From Fragilaria crotonensis (taxonomy: Eukaryota; Bacillariophyta; Fragilariophyceae; Fragilariales; Fragilariaceae), in NCBI GenBank assembly GCA_022925895.1, contig JAKSYS010000232.1:1-64000 (forward strand): a DNA stretch of 64,000 nucleotides, written 5' to 3'. The notes beneath the pieces are model-generated. The model was not told the DNA's origin. It ran no database searches and worked only from the letters and a program-made list of their open reading frames with translations. The position numbers and the translations under genes were made by a program. Each line of letters begins with the position of its first letter. Position 1 is the stretch's first letter. This document shows, piece after piece, positions 1 through 11,201 of the stretch.

Positions 1-310
1 TTGTAGGAATAGCTTCTCGCAAAGCATCACGATCCCACTTGAGCTGTCGTCCGCATTTGTGTTTTTGTGGCGAAGCTCTAAAGGCACGAATACCAGGATT
101 GCTAAAATTTTCGCAGGCACGCTTCCACACTCTCCTAATTGTTTGAGGATCCACATGAAACTGGCGCGCAACGATGGTGTATGCCCCGTGCTTTAAAATC
201 TCCATCTGTTGTGGGTCTTTGACCTCACACATCAACAAAGATATGATTTGTCGTGTCTCAAGTGCCGTTAACTCTCTTCGCTGTCGCCTCTGGGCAACAA
301 GTGTCTTTGC
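1..310 (-). mobile_element. Tc1/mariner-like transposase, N-terminal part, cut by window edge
   Basis: The minus strand is open from about 310 down to base 1 and reads as a helix-turn-helix DNA-binding region. It has a basic start (QRRQRRELTALETRQ), then YTIVARQFHVDPQTIRRVWKR, which is the recognition-helix pattern of Tc1/mariner/IS630-type transposases, then a basic linker (SPQKHKCGRQLKWDRDALREA). The catalytic DDE part would lie left of the window. In this frame a TGA lies about 20 bases upstream of the first clear coding residues and no ATG lies between. A nearby ATG at about 338 is in another frame and soon hits a stop, so the 5' end looks damaged or needs splicing. Family assignment is by motif only. 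Confidence 0.6.
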
Positions 311-1007
311 GGAGGGTCAGGGTGTGGGAGATCCATGTTCGCACGTTACGGCCTAAAAAACAAATTTATGTCAATTTCACAATGAAAAAACTCGATAATG
401 AGCATTCAAACTCAAACGCCAAGATTTGATGTTATACAGCCATGTATAGTGTTCATTGCAAGGTACTCGAATCATATGACGTTTCGGTGAAATGCCAGAA
501 TTCCCTCGACTGAAAAAAGAAATCGATCAAGTAATTGTAAACGGAGGTAGTATGCATTATGCATGTATAACTCTAATAATCAGAAGACAAGTTTAAATAT
601 TCACTTTCCGTCTTTTCATTCGCCAGCGCGACATTATTTTTTCACGGATTCCCTTTATCCATCTGACATTTTTGATGAAGATTTGGTTGGATTCCGGCAC
701 CCCTCGATGTACATTTGGTCGGTACAAATCTCCGAGAAATACTGGTAGATGCTTCGCCCGTTATTCCTCCTGAGTACTTGTACTGGAATGCATATTCTAG
801 ATACGTAATCTGTACTACTTACAGTACTGAATACGCAGATACATAAACAAGTACTGTTCGTGTTTTACTGGAGTACAGTACGGAGTATGGAGTACTGGAT
901 ACAGGATGGGTTCGGATTTGTGCCCATGGTTGTCAACCGTGATAAACGATGGCGCATGTAAGATATAATCCCGGGAAATGCTCCACTTAGGCCTGTAGGC
1001 ATGTCGA
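311..1007. other. Spacer without a clear gene
   Basis: AT-rich sequence with no convincing coding region on either strand. From about 770 to 905 it holds a cluster of GTAC/AGTACT near-palindromes like those in other host spacers of this window. Confidence 0.5.
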
Positions 1008-1433
1008 TCATTGATGCTGTCTACGGCGTTGCCTCTGAGATGATTCCACCCTCCTGGCGCGTCGTCTCCGTTCAACAATAATGGAATCGACGTCAGAATC
1101 CGAATCGTCATCCTGTGAATCCGTAGCTTGACCCAGGCGACTGACGTTGTCGTTGGGGGGATTTGAATGCAATAGTTCAATGAAGAAGATATCAAATTCC
1201 GTCGCACATTCCTTATTGAATGAATCTTCTCCTCTGAGAGCCGTAGGAATCGTCTGCCTATTGTCATCCGCATTGTGGACTTCGTTGAACGTCCTGTCTG
1301 GACGCATCCCACTAGTGTGAGGGCGTGCGCTGGGACTGTTGAAGACGTTCTTGGGCTGTATCTTGCTGAGTTGTTGGTGTGATGTGTTAGTTCCAGGCCG
1401 TTGGATTGATTTGGCAAACATCGACTTAATCAT
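1008..1433 (-). CDS. Possible hypothetical protein, 141 aa
   Basis: A minus-strand frame opens at an ATG (1431-1433) and runs 141 codons. The product is polar, with an acidic stretch (DSQDDDSDSDVDS, about residues 104-116) followed by a basic tail (ERRRRARRVESSQRQRRRQHQ region). I recognise no family. A second minus-strand frame overlaps it, so the coding status is uncertain. It could be a gene fragment or the end of a spliced gene, or part of the neighbouring mobile-element material. Composition is the only support. Confidence 0.22.
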   Translation of the reverse strand: MIKSMFAKSIQRPGTNTSHQQLSKIQPKNVFNSPSARPHTSGMRPDRTFNEVHNADDNRQTIPTALRGEDSFNKECATEFDIFFIELLHSNPPNDNVSRLGQATDSQDDDSDSDVDSIIVERRRRARRVESSQRQRRRQHQ

Positions 1434-3267
1434 GTCAGAAGCAGTTGTTATTTTCTAGTTTTCGAAATTGTGATAGTCTTGAACTCAGGTGTTGGCGTCT
1501 ATCATAGTGTCAACAGTTGGGACTTCGGACTTGGGACTTGGGACCACATGTCAGACATAAATGACCTTCTCATTGTATGTCATAGTTCGGTGAATTGGAC
1601 TCAGGGTACTCTTCTCTAGAGTAGTGCTAGATTTCAACAAGCGGTCATTGTTGCATACGACGAGCGATCAGCAAATGCGTACTTGTAGCACTCACTTAGG
1701 CGTCCAACCGAGATTGACTCATCATTGTTTTATGTACGATGAATTCATATTTCACATTTCGTGCTCCGCTTGAAGTTGAGACGCACATCACAGGAAAAAC
1801 GGGCGGGCTGTATAATGCTCATGCAAATCCATATCAGAGTTTTCGTCATGGAAGAGGAGGTGAAGAACAGATAGGTGTATGTTGAAGGTTGATAGATTTT
1901 AGCGGCCATCGGGGATTAAGATATGGTCATTTTTCATTCCCTTATGCGATCGTCAAGTGCGTACTTGCACTCTTTTCTTGTTCTGACTTACAATTCCAAC
2001 TCGAGGATGACGCATCGTTCCATACTCTCGTATCAAACATTTATAAGGGTTTTGCGAAGGCGCGGTACGAGTGCAAGTACTGAAGAAGAGTACACAAAAG
2101 CACAATCTGCTTAAAAACACTGTTGTCATTCGTCATGATGAGAGTCGTGCTCCAGGCAAACACTTAATGGAAATATTGCGCCTCAGTAGTTTTGCCATTT
2201 ACCGGTAGCACTTGGAGCTACACGACAGCAATACCATTACCAATAACACCATATTATATACTACCGGAGTTGCATAGTACAGTACTCCTCTCGTGCACTG
2301 ATATACTCCACGAAACCAACATGATAGGTTCATCTCATGAAAAGGAAAGGATGGAGACACGAAAGGGGAGAGCGACGGAGGAAGAGAGAAGAAGCCACCT
2401 CATTCACTTGCCGCAAGATACACAACAAAATGTCAACTTCAACACTAATTTAAGCAATGCAACATTACAAATACAGAATTGATAGCCGAGGCTCACTACT
2501 CGGCTTGTCGGCAAGTCAGGGAACTAAGGTCAGCTGCGGCGATTCAAACAAATGTTTAGGGCGCACTGATCCATCTGCCCCTCTTTTATCCAGACCAGTT
2601 GGAGAGAGTTGAGTCTTTGACAGTCTCCTCTGCAGGAATCGAAGTCTTCAGTTTGAGTTCAAGCACATCGGCAGTAACTCGCCATCTTTCGACCATACAA
2701 TCAATACAGACCTGCGCGAAGGGTTCAAACTCTTGGTGAGGATTCATTGTGCCATACGAAGTTTGCACAATGGTTGGTCATGGTCAGGGCAGAGGTCACA
2801 ACCCAGAGTGCCCAGTGATCCATTGTTGCTGCGCAGCGTTCAACTTTCGGTTTCCCGATGTTGTGTCACCATCATGTAGTTGGAGTCGACGTTGCAACAC
2901 CAATTGGATGCTTGGTACTGGGAACAACCGAGCTGGGTCATCCCTAATCTGGCATTCGTTGGGGTGGATGGTTGGCACGGGACCGTTAGTGGTCTACGGT
3001 TGCTGGGTGTAAGTTAGCCAAACCATTACGTAATCATCATCGTTGATGGTTGCGCCTTCAAGAAGCGCTGGTTCATCAAAACGTCATGAGCATTCTCTTG
3101 GCAGGTTGTCAAGGCTACGACACGTATATTGGTAGAAATCTAATTAGGAACATCCTTCCAATTAATCTTATGGTAAGTCCTCACTTCCTGCTGGTTGGTA
3201 CTACATGGGCTTCCACAATCTCGCCCGTCATGACCTTAGGCCCTGAATGCTCCACTTCGCCTTCAGC
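1434..3267. other. Spacer without a confident gene
   Basis: Only short overlapping frames occur here. Two consecutive minus-strand frames (2978-2796 and 2768-2586) are weakly protein-like but match no family I know. Nothing else is supported. Confidence 0.4.
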
Positions 3268-4808
3268 CTAGTCCGCATCCTCTGTCAGTACCGGTTCATC
3301 ACTTTCACGAGTCGACGACTCGGCTTCGTCACTGTTCGCCTCAAGTGAATCCTCGGGTTCATTTAAATCCTCCACCACCATGGGCTCGTGTTCTGTTCGT
3401 TGAGCCGCTTCTCGTTCGACTTCCTTTCTTTTCCAGTACAGCTCTTCATGACTATACCCCACCGCATCTTGAACGGATCGAAAGCCCCCATTCTTAAGAA
3501 GCGATGCCAACTCGTGCCGCATGGTGGTAACAACGCCTGGCCCCTCAAACGCCAATACCGAATATACTTGTACCAAACTAGCCCCGGCTTTGAGCTTCTC
3601 CAACACGTCTTCTGCAGACGATATTCCACCAACTCCGATAATGGGTATCTTTCCTTCCGTGTACTGGTATAAGAGTTTAATGCACTCTGTCGATCGATCT
3701 CGAAGGGGAGCACCTGATAATCCTCCAGGTTCTTCCTTGGAAGCTCCCATCAATTGTGCTGGTCGAGTATTGGTAGTATTGCACACAATCAGACCGTCCA
3801 GTTCGCACTCCAACACGGCCGCGGCAATCTCTCGGAGCTCATCATTGCTCAAATCGGGAGCTAGTTTGACCAAGAGAGGGATTTTAGTATTGTTGTTGTT
3901 GTTTGCCGACAACAACGACAACGACACCTGGTCACGTTCGTACAAGCATGCACGGATCAATTCTTGCAACGTCGAGGGCGCTTGGGAATCACGCAATCCG
4001 GGCGTATTGGGAGAACTAACATTAATGACAATGTAATCAGCGTACGGTCCCAACATTCGAATGCCCTGACGGTAATCATCCGCTTCGGATGTTTGTGAAA
4101 CTTTGTTCTTCCCAGATTGACACCAACCAGAGTGGACGGCGTGTAGAAATGAGAAGGGAAGATCGTCTTGTGAAGACGCGTGTAAGACTTTTTGAGGAAC
4201 GTTACAGTTTGAATGATGCGATGAAGTGGTTGTGTGCTTTCGTTGTCGTTTTTGGTCTCGACAGGTTCCAACAATGATTCTCGATACTCTGCCAAGTTGG
4301 TCTTGACAACTTGCATGCCTTCAGAATTGAACCCATATCGATTAATGATTGCATTGTCTGGAAGGAGCCGAAACATTCGAGGTTTTGGATTACCAGGTTG
4401 CGGCTGGGGAGTGACGGATCCAATCTCGATAAAGCCAAAGCCCATGTTCTGCAATCCAAGAATCGACGTTCCATTCTTGTCAAAGCCAGCTGCCAGCCCA
4501 ATGGGATTGGAGAAAGATATTCCGAATACCCGCGTTGACAGATCTGTTTGTTGTTCCTTGGCACTGGGCCGATAGATAGGTGCCAATCCTTTGCGAGCAA
4601 AATAAAGTGCTAGATTATGAGCAGTCTCTGGACTGGCATATCCTCGAAGTAGGGGAGTAACAGTTTGATCAACAAAGTGATGATACGTCTCTGAGGCACG
4701 TCCTTGGGATGGAAGATGCGTTGTTACTTCGACGAGCAACACTGCAGTAGTCGCTGTCAGTGTTGTGCGAACAACGGCTTGCCGAAGGGAACGAAGATAG
4801 GATGTCAT
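3268..4808 (-). CDS. DHODH: Dihydroorotate dehydrogenase, class 2 (mitochondrial type), interrupted by one frameshift
   Basis: This enzyme oxidises dihydroorotate to orotate, the fourth step of pyrimidine synthesis, passing electrons to quinone in the inner mitochondrial membrane. The ATG at 4808 begins a short N-terminus with a hydrophobic segment (about residues 11-28), as in class 2 enzymes. Recognisable blocks are NPIGLAAGFDKNG, GFIEIGSVTPQPQPGNPKPR, NRYGFNSEG, VNVSS-type VINVSSPNTPGLR (with the class 2 catalytic serine), VKLAPDLS, CNTT and IPIIGVGGISSAEDV. The first frame covers the N-terminal half to VGVNLG near 4110. The rest continues in a second frame, where GKNK follows if one base is added. 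The C-terminus carries an unusual acidic tail of about 55 residues. Full length would be about 510 aa against roughly 400 in the family. No intron explains the break, so it is a base-call error or a real mutation. Confidence 0.88.
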
Positions 4809-5525
4809 GCTTGATTCTATTGACAATGACTGTGAAGCACATGTCACATGTCGGCCTGTAATTGGATATTGGTGAAAAAGCGAATTCAGGTGTTGGGGTA
4901 TGGGTTCAGGCTGCAGGGTCAAGTTGCTCGTTGTGAGTTGTGCGAATACTGAAGTACCAGGTACTCGAGTACTTGTACTTGTATGCATACCTGGTAGCTG
5001 GTAGTCTGCATAATACACTGCTGCACTCTGCTCCGAACGGAGTACGAGCATAAACATAGTACCTGGACCCGTAAAATTATTCGATGTATCTGCAAACTTC
5101 ATAACCAACATTTAACGGCAGCAACTGATAGATCTAATCAAGGGCTTTCTTTTAAGCCACTCAAAGTAAAGACACGACGCGTATTGACGAAGACATGGGC
5201 AATCAAATTCTTTCCCCTCTGATTTTTTTTAACATAGTCCCTGGACTCGTAAGTCACGAGTAGTATAGCAAATCCAGTCCATTTCGACAATCAGTATGTT
5301 GATTGTTCTACAACTCCAGTTCATGAATTCACCTTACGTGTATAAGCTAACAGTCTGTTGTGTTAGAAACGAAGTGCTTTGTTTGTAACGCATTCTAATT
5401 GTGATCCATGTGCACGACACAAATTTTGGGACATTGTAGTGAAATTCCGGTCTCTTCCATAGTAATCGAAGAGTCTAAAATGAGTCTATTGGTGACGTGC
5501 GATCAATACTTGATAATTTTGATTA
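4809..5525. other. Spacer upstream of DHODH
   Basis: It contains a dense GTAC cluster at about 4950-5060, in the likely promoter region of the DHODH gene. I see no gene, and no inverted-repeat end for the neighbouring transposase gene. Confidence 0.4.
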
Positions 5526-8134
5526 CTAGGCTGTGGTAGTTGGAATCTCAGTGTTGTCGTTGCAAGTAGGAATGTAAGTGGTCCAATGGTTGGGCAAATC
5601 AGCAAGCTTCGCAAGAATTTGTTCTTTCTTTTTCAAGTCCTTGAGCAAAAACGTGACCTTTGCTTCGGGGAGCACCCATCGAATCATGTCACCCCAGTCC
5701 TTTTCATTCAAGGAGTCTTCATCAGTTTGGTATTTGGTCAACGCCAGCTGAGCTTTATCGAGAGTCTTTGACTGAAGTTCATTTCTCTTTCTGGCAACCT
5801 GCAGCCGCACTTCTTCGTTCAACTGAAGCTGCTTCTTCTGAGCTTTAAGGGTCACACCTGCATTTCCCAATCCTGGAATCGCAATTGTTCCACTGGCCGG
5901 AGACCGAAAAGGCCTTGTTAGATTTGACAAGCGCTTCCACCTGTTCGTTCTCAGTTGATGCCCTCTCTACATGCACAGCAGTGGGAATGACGGCATCAAA
6001 GATGCCAGGATTGAAACCACCAGTCTCGACCACATCCACCAAAACATCGTATCGGAGCTGCAAATTTTCAAGCGCTTCGTCCTTTTGATGTTGCCCCAAC
6101 TCCTTCCGAACCTTAGTGTTCTTCAAACAGTTCCGAGAGAAAGGTACAAACCCAACCTTTGCCCACGACCACAAGATTTTTTCTTTCGTAAAGTGACAAT
6201 GGAATGGGCGATCAGAGAGTTGATCTTCTGGCTTACCATTCACAATCATTGCAAAATCGTTGAAGTCTAGGTTTAAAGTAGTCGCTCCTTTTGGTTGCTC
6301 GCCATTCCTCCTTGCAAGACCTCGCTTCCGTAGCTTTTCTTGAACAACCTTCTCGCCACGCGCATATGTTGCCGATTTAAACGGTCCATACGCATCCATT
6401 TCTTGTTGCACACTCGTTGCGTTTGGGAGTCCCATTAGAATGATGAGGCCGCGTTCAAAGAACTCTTCACGTTTCAACAGGATGGCTTCCGACGACACAA
6501 TTCTGCCAGGGCCTGAATCCAACTTCAAAATTACAGGCCCCTGGTTCAACTTGCCGCTGACAGGATCAAAGATTGCAGTTTTATGCATGTTTGGGTAAAG
6601 AGGCATGATGACTGTCTCAATGTAGAAGTTGAGGAGCGATTCATCCATCAATCCTCGGGGACGGACAGCATAGAAACTGCTGGATTCTATCTCTGTAGGG
6701 CAGCCAAACCTCCCTGTCACCGATGGTAGCCCTTCAAGCCAGCTAACCTTGACCCGGAAGTTCTCATCCGATTTCGCACTTGAGTCAAATATATAGAAGG
6801 GAGGCAAGGCCTCACCTGCCGAATTAGTAGCATAGGCACCGGTGACGTGTCTAGCTGACTTCGCTCCTCGATTGGCACCCCTCTGGAAGGCAGGACTGTG
6901 ATATGAGACCGCCCAAGAGCCCCCTTTGTCACCTGTGATGCTCAAGTCGTGATGCGTTTCGTCCATATTAATTATCCTCCGCTCGGTATCCTTCAAGAAC
7001 CGAAGCTCCGACACCAAAACACCATCCTTGTTGAACACATTTTCATCGACAACAAGTCCAGTACCAAGTAAATCCTTTTTTACATTGTCAAACCATTGAT
7101 TTAGGTTGTCATGTGTAGTCCACTGTGCCCTTGCATCATCAATCGATATTTTGGTCCCAGCCTGAAGAGCGTCTGGGAATTCCCTTCTTACCTTTCTCCA
7201 GACCGATTCAACCTGGAAGGAATCTTCGTAAGGGGTTCCAACAATCGATGCACCAATCAACCGCTTGAAATCCCTGCCCTTGAGCTCTCCATCACCAACC
7301 TGACATACCTTGGCGTGGGTGGCTACCAATGTGATGAAGTCACCTGCTATTGGTCCCATCTTCTTTGGGCTCTTTCCAGCAAAGCCATCCTTGGCACCCT
7401 CGTACACAGTGCTTCGCTTAAGCTTCTTTTTTCCATCAAGATTGTAGGCCTCATTGAGTCTCTTGCACACACTTGAACAGGCTCGTGTTGCTTACCACCA
7501 ATTACTAGCGTGCTCGTTCTATTTCTTGCAACAATGTTTGTCGCATCTTTGAATGCTGCCTTGTACCTTGCATCATACTCGGTCTTTTGTTGCTTTGTCT
7601 CAAGTTTCAACAAACTAGATTGCCGTGGGGACCTACGTGATTGCTTCGGTTTAGACCTTGTTGTTGTTGTTGTCATTGTTGCGCTGCCTGTACTAGAAGG
7701 CAGTGTCACAGGAGACAATAATGAATCACTCCTCGCATCCTCGTCGACCTCTATCACATCAATACTAATTCGCTTTGCTTCCTTCTTGTATCTTCCTTGT
7801 TTTCTTGCGACCCGTACACGATAGCAAAAGGTAGTATACGGCACCTTTCCTATTAATTGACAAGCCCCAAGTGCTTGATCCGCCTTCAGTTTGTTGACAA
7901 TCACCTGTCGAAGAGTTTTAGAAAGACAACATGAAAAAAATAGTCAGTACAAATCACACGTAGGATTGTATTTTCAAATTTTGCACTCCACCATGTGAAC
8001 TTTGTGGCTTGCAATCAAAACGAAAAACGTACCAATTTGATCGCATCCTCGATGCTGTATTGAAGCAGCGGTCTACCAACCCTTGCTACTCCAGCCTCAT
8101 CAGCCTTGGGGCACATCTTTCTTCTTTGTGACAT
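5526..8134 (-). pseudogene. Decayed pogo/DDE_1-type transposase gene
   Basis: Exon 1 (8033-8134) starts MSQRRKMCPKADEAG. A 128-nt GT-AG intron (7905-8032) joins it in phase to a helix-turn-helix-like region (QALGACQLIGKVPYTTFCYRV). The central region has a DDE_1/pogo catalytic pattern: INMDETHHDLS, VILKLDSGPGR, and LPNATSVQQEMDAYGPFKS with the third aspartate. The tail is coiled-coil-like and rich in K, Q and L. Two frame breaks divide the coding sequence: near 7460, at a GTGTG dinucleotide run, and near 5915, close to a TTTT run. Each is fixed by a one- or two-base change, so the copy is either recently dead or affected by sequencing error. I could not find terminal inverted repeats. Confidence 0.75.
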
Positions 8135-9179
8135 GCTTCTGTTATGAGCAATTTAATTTCAATGGTGCATTTCGCTGCGCCCAAAAATTCTCTGGATTTT
8201 CAGAGCGCGCTATCTATCGAAAAAGAACTTCCCTACCGGATTGACCTACGGTAACCCCCCCTATGTTTGGGTTTGCTTTGACTCTCTACTGGGAACAAAG
8301 CTCGATCTTAGTGGACAAATAAGTTGTTTCTACTTATTCTTTATGCATCTGCCACTGCAATGAAATTGCAAGTTCCTTGTAAAGGAAGACGAAATGATGG
8401 GGCTGTCCTTGTTTAGCGTACAGCATGCTGCACCACAACATCATTTGCATATGCCATACTCCCAATATCAAAAAGGCAGAGTTGTGATTGTGAACCTTGT
8501 CTAACAACGAGAAGAACTAATATGGATTCACTCTCCTCACAGACAAAACTCATCCAGCAACAGGTATCTTTGATGTCTACCCGAACAGCATGTCTGCTGG
8601 TGGTGAATTAGCAAAGTACCAAGGCACAAGGTTCAACATGCTACATGATGAGGTGTACTACGACGCACGACACTATTTACTACGCCCTTTTCAGACCCGT
8701 CACATTCTATCATGGCAAGGGTGTTGCCTGTGACCAAGATCCTGATCCTAGGAGAATAGTATGACAACAAGGTAACAAAAGGGGTATAACAAAGAAATGA
8801 TGTCAACAACAACAGTAGTATAAGCTCTTAATCTTAGGCCAGATGTGTTTCCAAATTATTCCAGAGAGTTGATGTCGCTTCCAATTGGTGTCACCCACAC
8901 TGGTGTCGCACAGTAATACAGTACACAGTAGTTAGTGCTGCACTAGCATGCATATCAGTATACAGTATACTAGGAAAGTCTTTCTAAGAATGGAGCTCAA
9001 AGTTGTGCAAGTATGTTTCTGGATTGGTCCTGACAGTGTCTATAAGATTGTTGTTAATATCATGCACTAGCTAGTAATTGAAGTGACTACGCTAGATAGA
9101 ATACTTCATCTATTACCTATACCCATGGGTGTGTCGACAACATGGCTAGACTGTTGAATAGCCAGACAGATGTCTCTAT
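8135..9179. other. Spacer without a clear gene
   Basis: No coding region is supported. A short run of CAGTA/GTATAC sequence lies at about 8905-8970. Confidence 0.4.
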
Positions 9180-9690
9180 CCTGACCTTCTCTTCAACTGT
9201 ACATGCTAGGATCATGCCCGGATTGCGGATGCTTGGTGGACGTTTCCGGATCTGTCAAAAGATGTCAGAAACCCGCCGTATCAAGGACATTCTCAGGCGC
9301 CTCCTTCCATGCAAAGAAGTCCTCATCCAGACGGGAGAACTTTTCAAGAGTCGGCACGGCCTTCTATTCAAAATCCGGGAAGGCTCATCGTGGAGTCGGG
9401 TTTAAACCTACCGAACTGGACAGAGTCAATGATCTACTGCAACTTCTCAACAATGGCCGGACGAGCAGTAAGAGCTGGAACCCCGGTGGCCGTAACTAGC
9501 CAATGCCGTAGCGACATCCACAGAGGATAACACCATCAAATCCTCCCATGTGTTCACCTGCCAGTGCTCCGGGAATAGATGTCCGATCCCAGCCTTCAAT
9601 GTTGGACGAATCTCACTGTCCGGAGGCAACACATCCGCGATCAAATCAAGAATATCCGGCGAAAAACGGACCAAACGAGTCGCTTTTTCT
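9180..9690 (-). mobile_element. Decayed retroelement gag-like remnant
   Basis: Reading the minus strand, several frames interrupted by stops give protein-like pieces. The first is a 75-aa piece with LTW-like NTWEDLMVLSSVDVATALASYG. After a frame change comes LEKFSRLDEDFFAWKEAPENV, then HLLTDPETSTKHP. The sequence around DEDFFAWKE followed by a short LxTAGF and LTDP resembles the capsid-like gag region of Ty1/copia-type retroelements in diatoms, from memory of that pattern. Internal stops (for example after TAGF) show that it is dead. No long terminal repeats or reverse transcriptase are visible nearby, so this is a small fragment and the assignment is tentative. Confidence 0.32.
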
Positions 9691-10448
9691 CCGAAAGAAG
9701 CACAGGGGTGACACTAGTAGTGAGGTTTGCTGGGGCAGTACTAGTGGGGGTGCATGGGTCAGACATAGTAAGACTAAGCAACAAGAAGAACTGTTTATGG
9801 TCACCATGCACTTAAAGACGTGACTAGATAAAATACCTCATCTAGTACTACCTAAAGCGATGGGTGTGTAGACGAACTATGAAATGGATGACATCTCCTT
9901 AGTGGCTCTTGAGTTCATGCATTCAATGGACATGGTGAAATGGAGGATCGGTTGATGTTCATTGTCATTGTCGCGGGATGGTTCAAACGGACCTTCTGAG
10001 TTTTGTCGACTCCGGAGCCCTCGCGCAAGTTCTGCTTTTGATCATGCGTCGGATTGACAACCGTATCATCATCTACAACATTAATAGCCGGATTAAAGGA
10101 AGAGTTAGAAAATACATTAGTATACTACAGTACCAGTCAAAAGGTATTATTGGGTGATTCGACATGCGACCAGAAAGCGAAAATAGAATGACGCAAACTA
10201 GGGAGCCTGCATTGTGGCCGCACCTTGGTCATCCAATTCATTTCTTCAACTGGCAGCAGGTAACGCGAGAATCGGGCGTGTTTATGACTCACTTAAAAAA
10301 GATCAAAGTTCAGAGCGTCACTGTGTGAACAGAGAGGTTTCGTTGTCTATGTGGACCATGATGTCATTGTGGATTGTCAGATGCCGAAGTGGGAAATGGG
10401 AGAGAATGATGAGGCTTTCAACGAGTAGTAGTATGCTTCTTAGTACTC
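9691..10448. other. Spacer downstream of the CIA30 gene
   Basis: No supported gene on either strand. It lies 3' of the minus-strand CIA30-domain gene. Confidence 0.4.
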
Positions 10449-11201
10449 TTAATACGCCTTGATCTCAAGAATTTGAAGCTCCACATCGCCTACTTCGAAT
10501 TTTGGGTTCAATTCACCATCGTACTCAAACTTGGAATACGCGAGTTGCACACCCACAACCGAATCTTTCTGAAAGGACTTGCCAGGAACTGTCTTGGCGA
10601 AGATCGTTGGAATCTGTTTGTCAAACGGAATCCGAATAGTCGACGTCGATGCGTCGTTGCCGTCCTGATTCAAGACATTACGAAATAGCTTGGGTAGACC
10701 CCCGCCAACATTGACACTCGTTGTCCAACAGATACCATTAAAATCAGTAGAATCTCGAAGCACAACCTTGAATCGCTTTCCTAGTTTTCCACCACGCAGT
10801 TTTAATTCAATTCCTTGGCACGCGGACATATCCCACTGACATGCCGGAAAGGATCGTATTCCAATAAATCCACCATTGTTCGCATCCGTTACCTGTCCAG
10901 TCCATGTCCCTGTCGCGTCATCAAAAGTCGACGAACTGGCCCCACCCATGACTACATCATCCAGTGGTCCAAAAGAAAACGACGACGACGAGGAGGATGG
11001 TTGCCAAAGGATTGTGCCCGGAGAAATGGCGGTAGACTTGGAACTTGGACCAGGCAAAAAGGGAAGGGTCACGAATTTGCTTGATTGCTTCACGAACCTT
11101 CCAAATTCCCATGGTTGTCGTGCAGGGTTTTCAGTAGCGAGAGAAAGAACGACTGTGGGAAGAAAGAGGAGACTGAGGAGACGCAGGCTCATCATATTCA
11201 T
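10449..11201 (-). CDS. CIA30-domain protein, secreted or organelle-targeted
   Basis: The product (250 aa) has the NADH:ubiquinone oxidoreductase intermediate-associated protein 30 (CIA30) fold. Diagnostic stretches are FGPLDDVVMGGASSS, WTGQVTDANNGGFIGIRS, GIELKLRGGKLGKRFKVVLRD and the closing VGVQLAYSKFEYDGELNPKF. In mitochondria CIA30 (NDUFAF1) helps assemble complex I, but algal and plant CIA30-domain proteins also act in plastids or elsewhere. The first 20 residues (MNMMSLRLLSLLFLPTVVLS) form a hydrophobic signal-like segment, so import through the ER is possible. The ATG at 11201 was chosen because it sits directly before this segment; the frame is open further upstream. A serine run lies before the domain. 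Single exon. Confidence 0.8.
   Translation of the reverse strand: MNMMSLRLLSLLFLPTVVLSLATENPARQPWEFGRFVKQSSKFVTLPFLPGPSSKSTAISPGTILWQPSSSSSSFSFGPLDDVVMGGASSSTFDDATGTWTGQVTDANNGGFIGIRSFPACQWDMSACQGIELKLRGGKLGKRFKVVLRDSTDFNGICWTTSVNVGGGLPKLFRNVLNQDGNDASTSTIRIPFDKQIPTIFAKTVPGKSFQKDSVVGVQLAYSKFEYDGELNPKFEVGDVELQILEIKAY

Noticed and set aside
815-1417. 200-codon minus-strand frame overlapping 1008-1433
   Set aside because: Its sequence has no protein-like pattern, and part of it is translated GTAC-rich repeat.
9142-9823. Plus-strand frames of 73-98 codons
   Set aside because: The minus strand gives the gag-like pieces; the plus-strand frames are their shadows.
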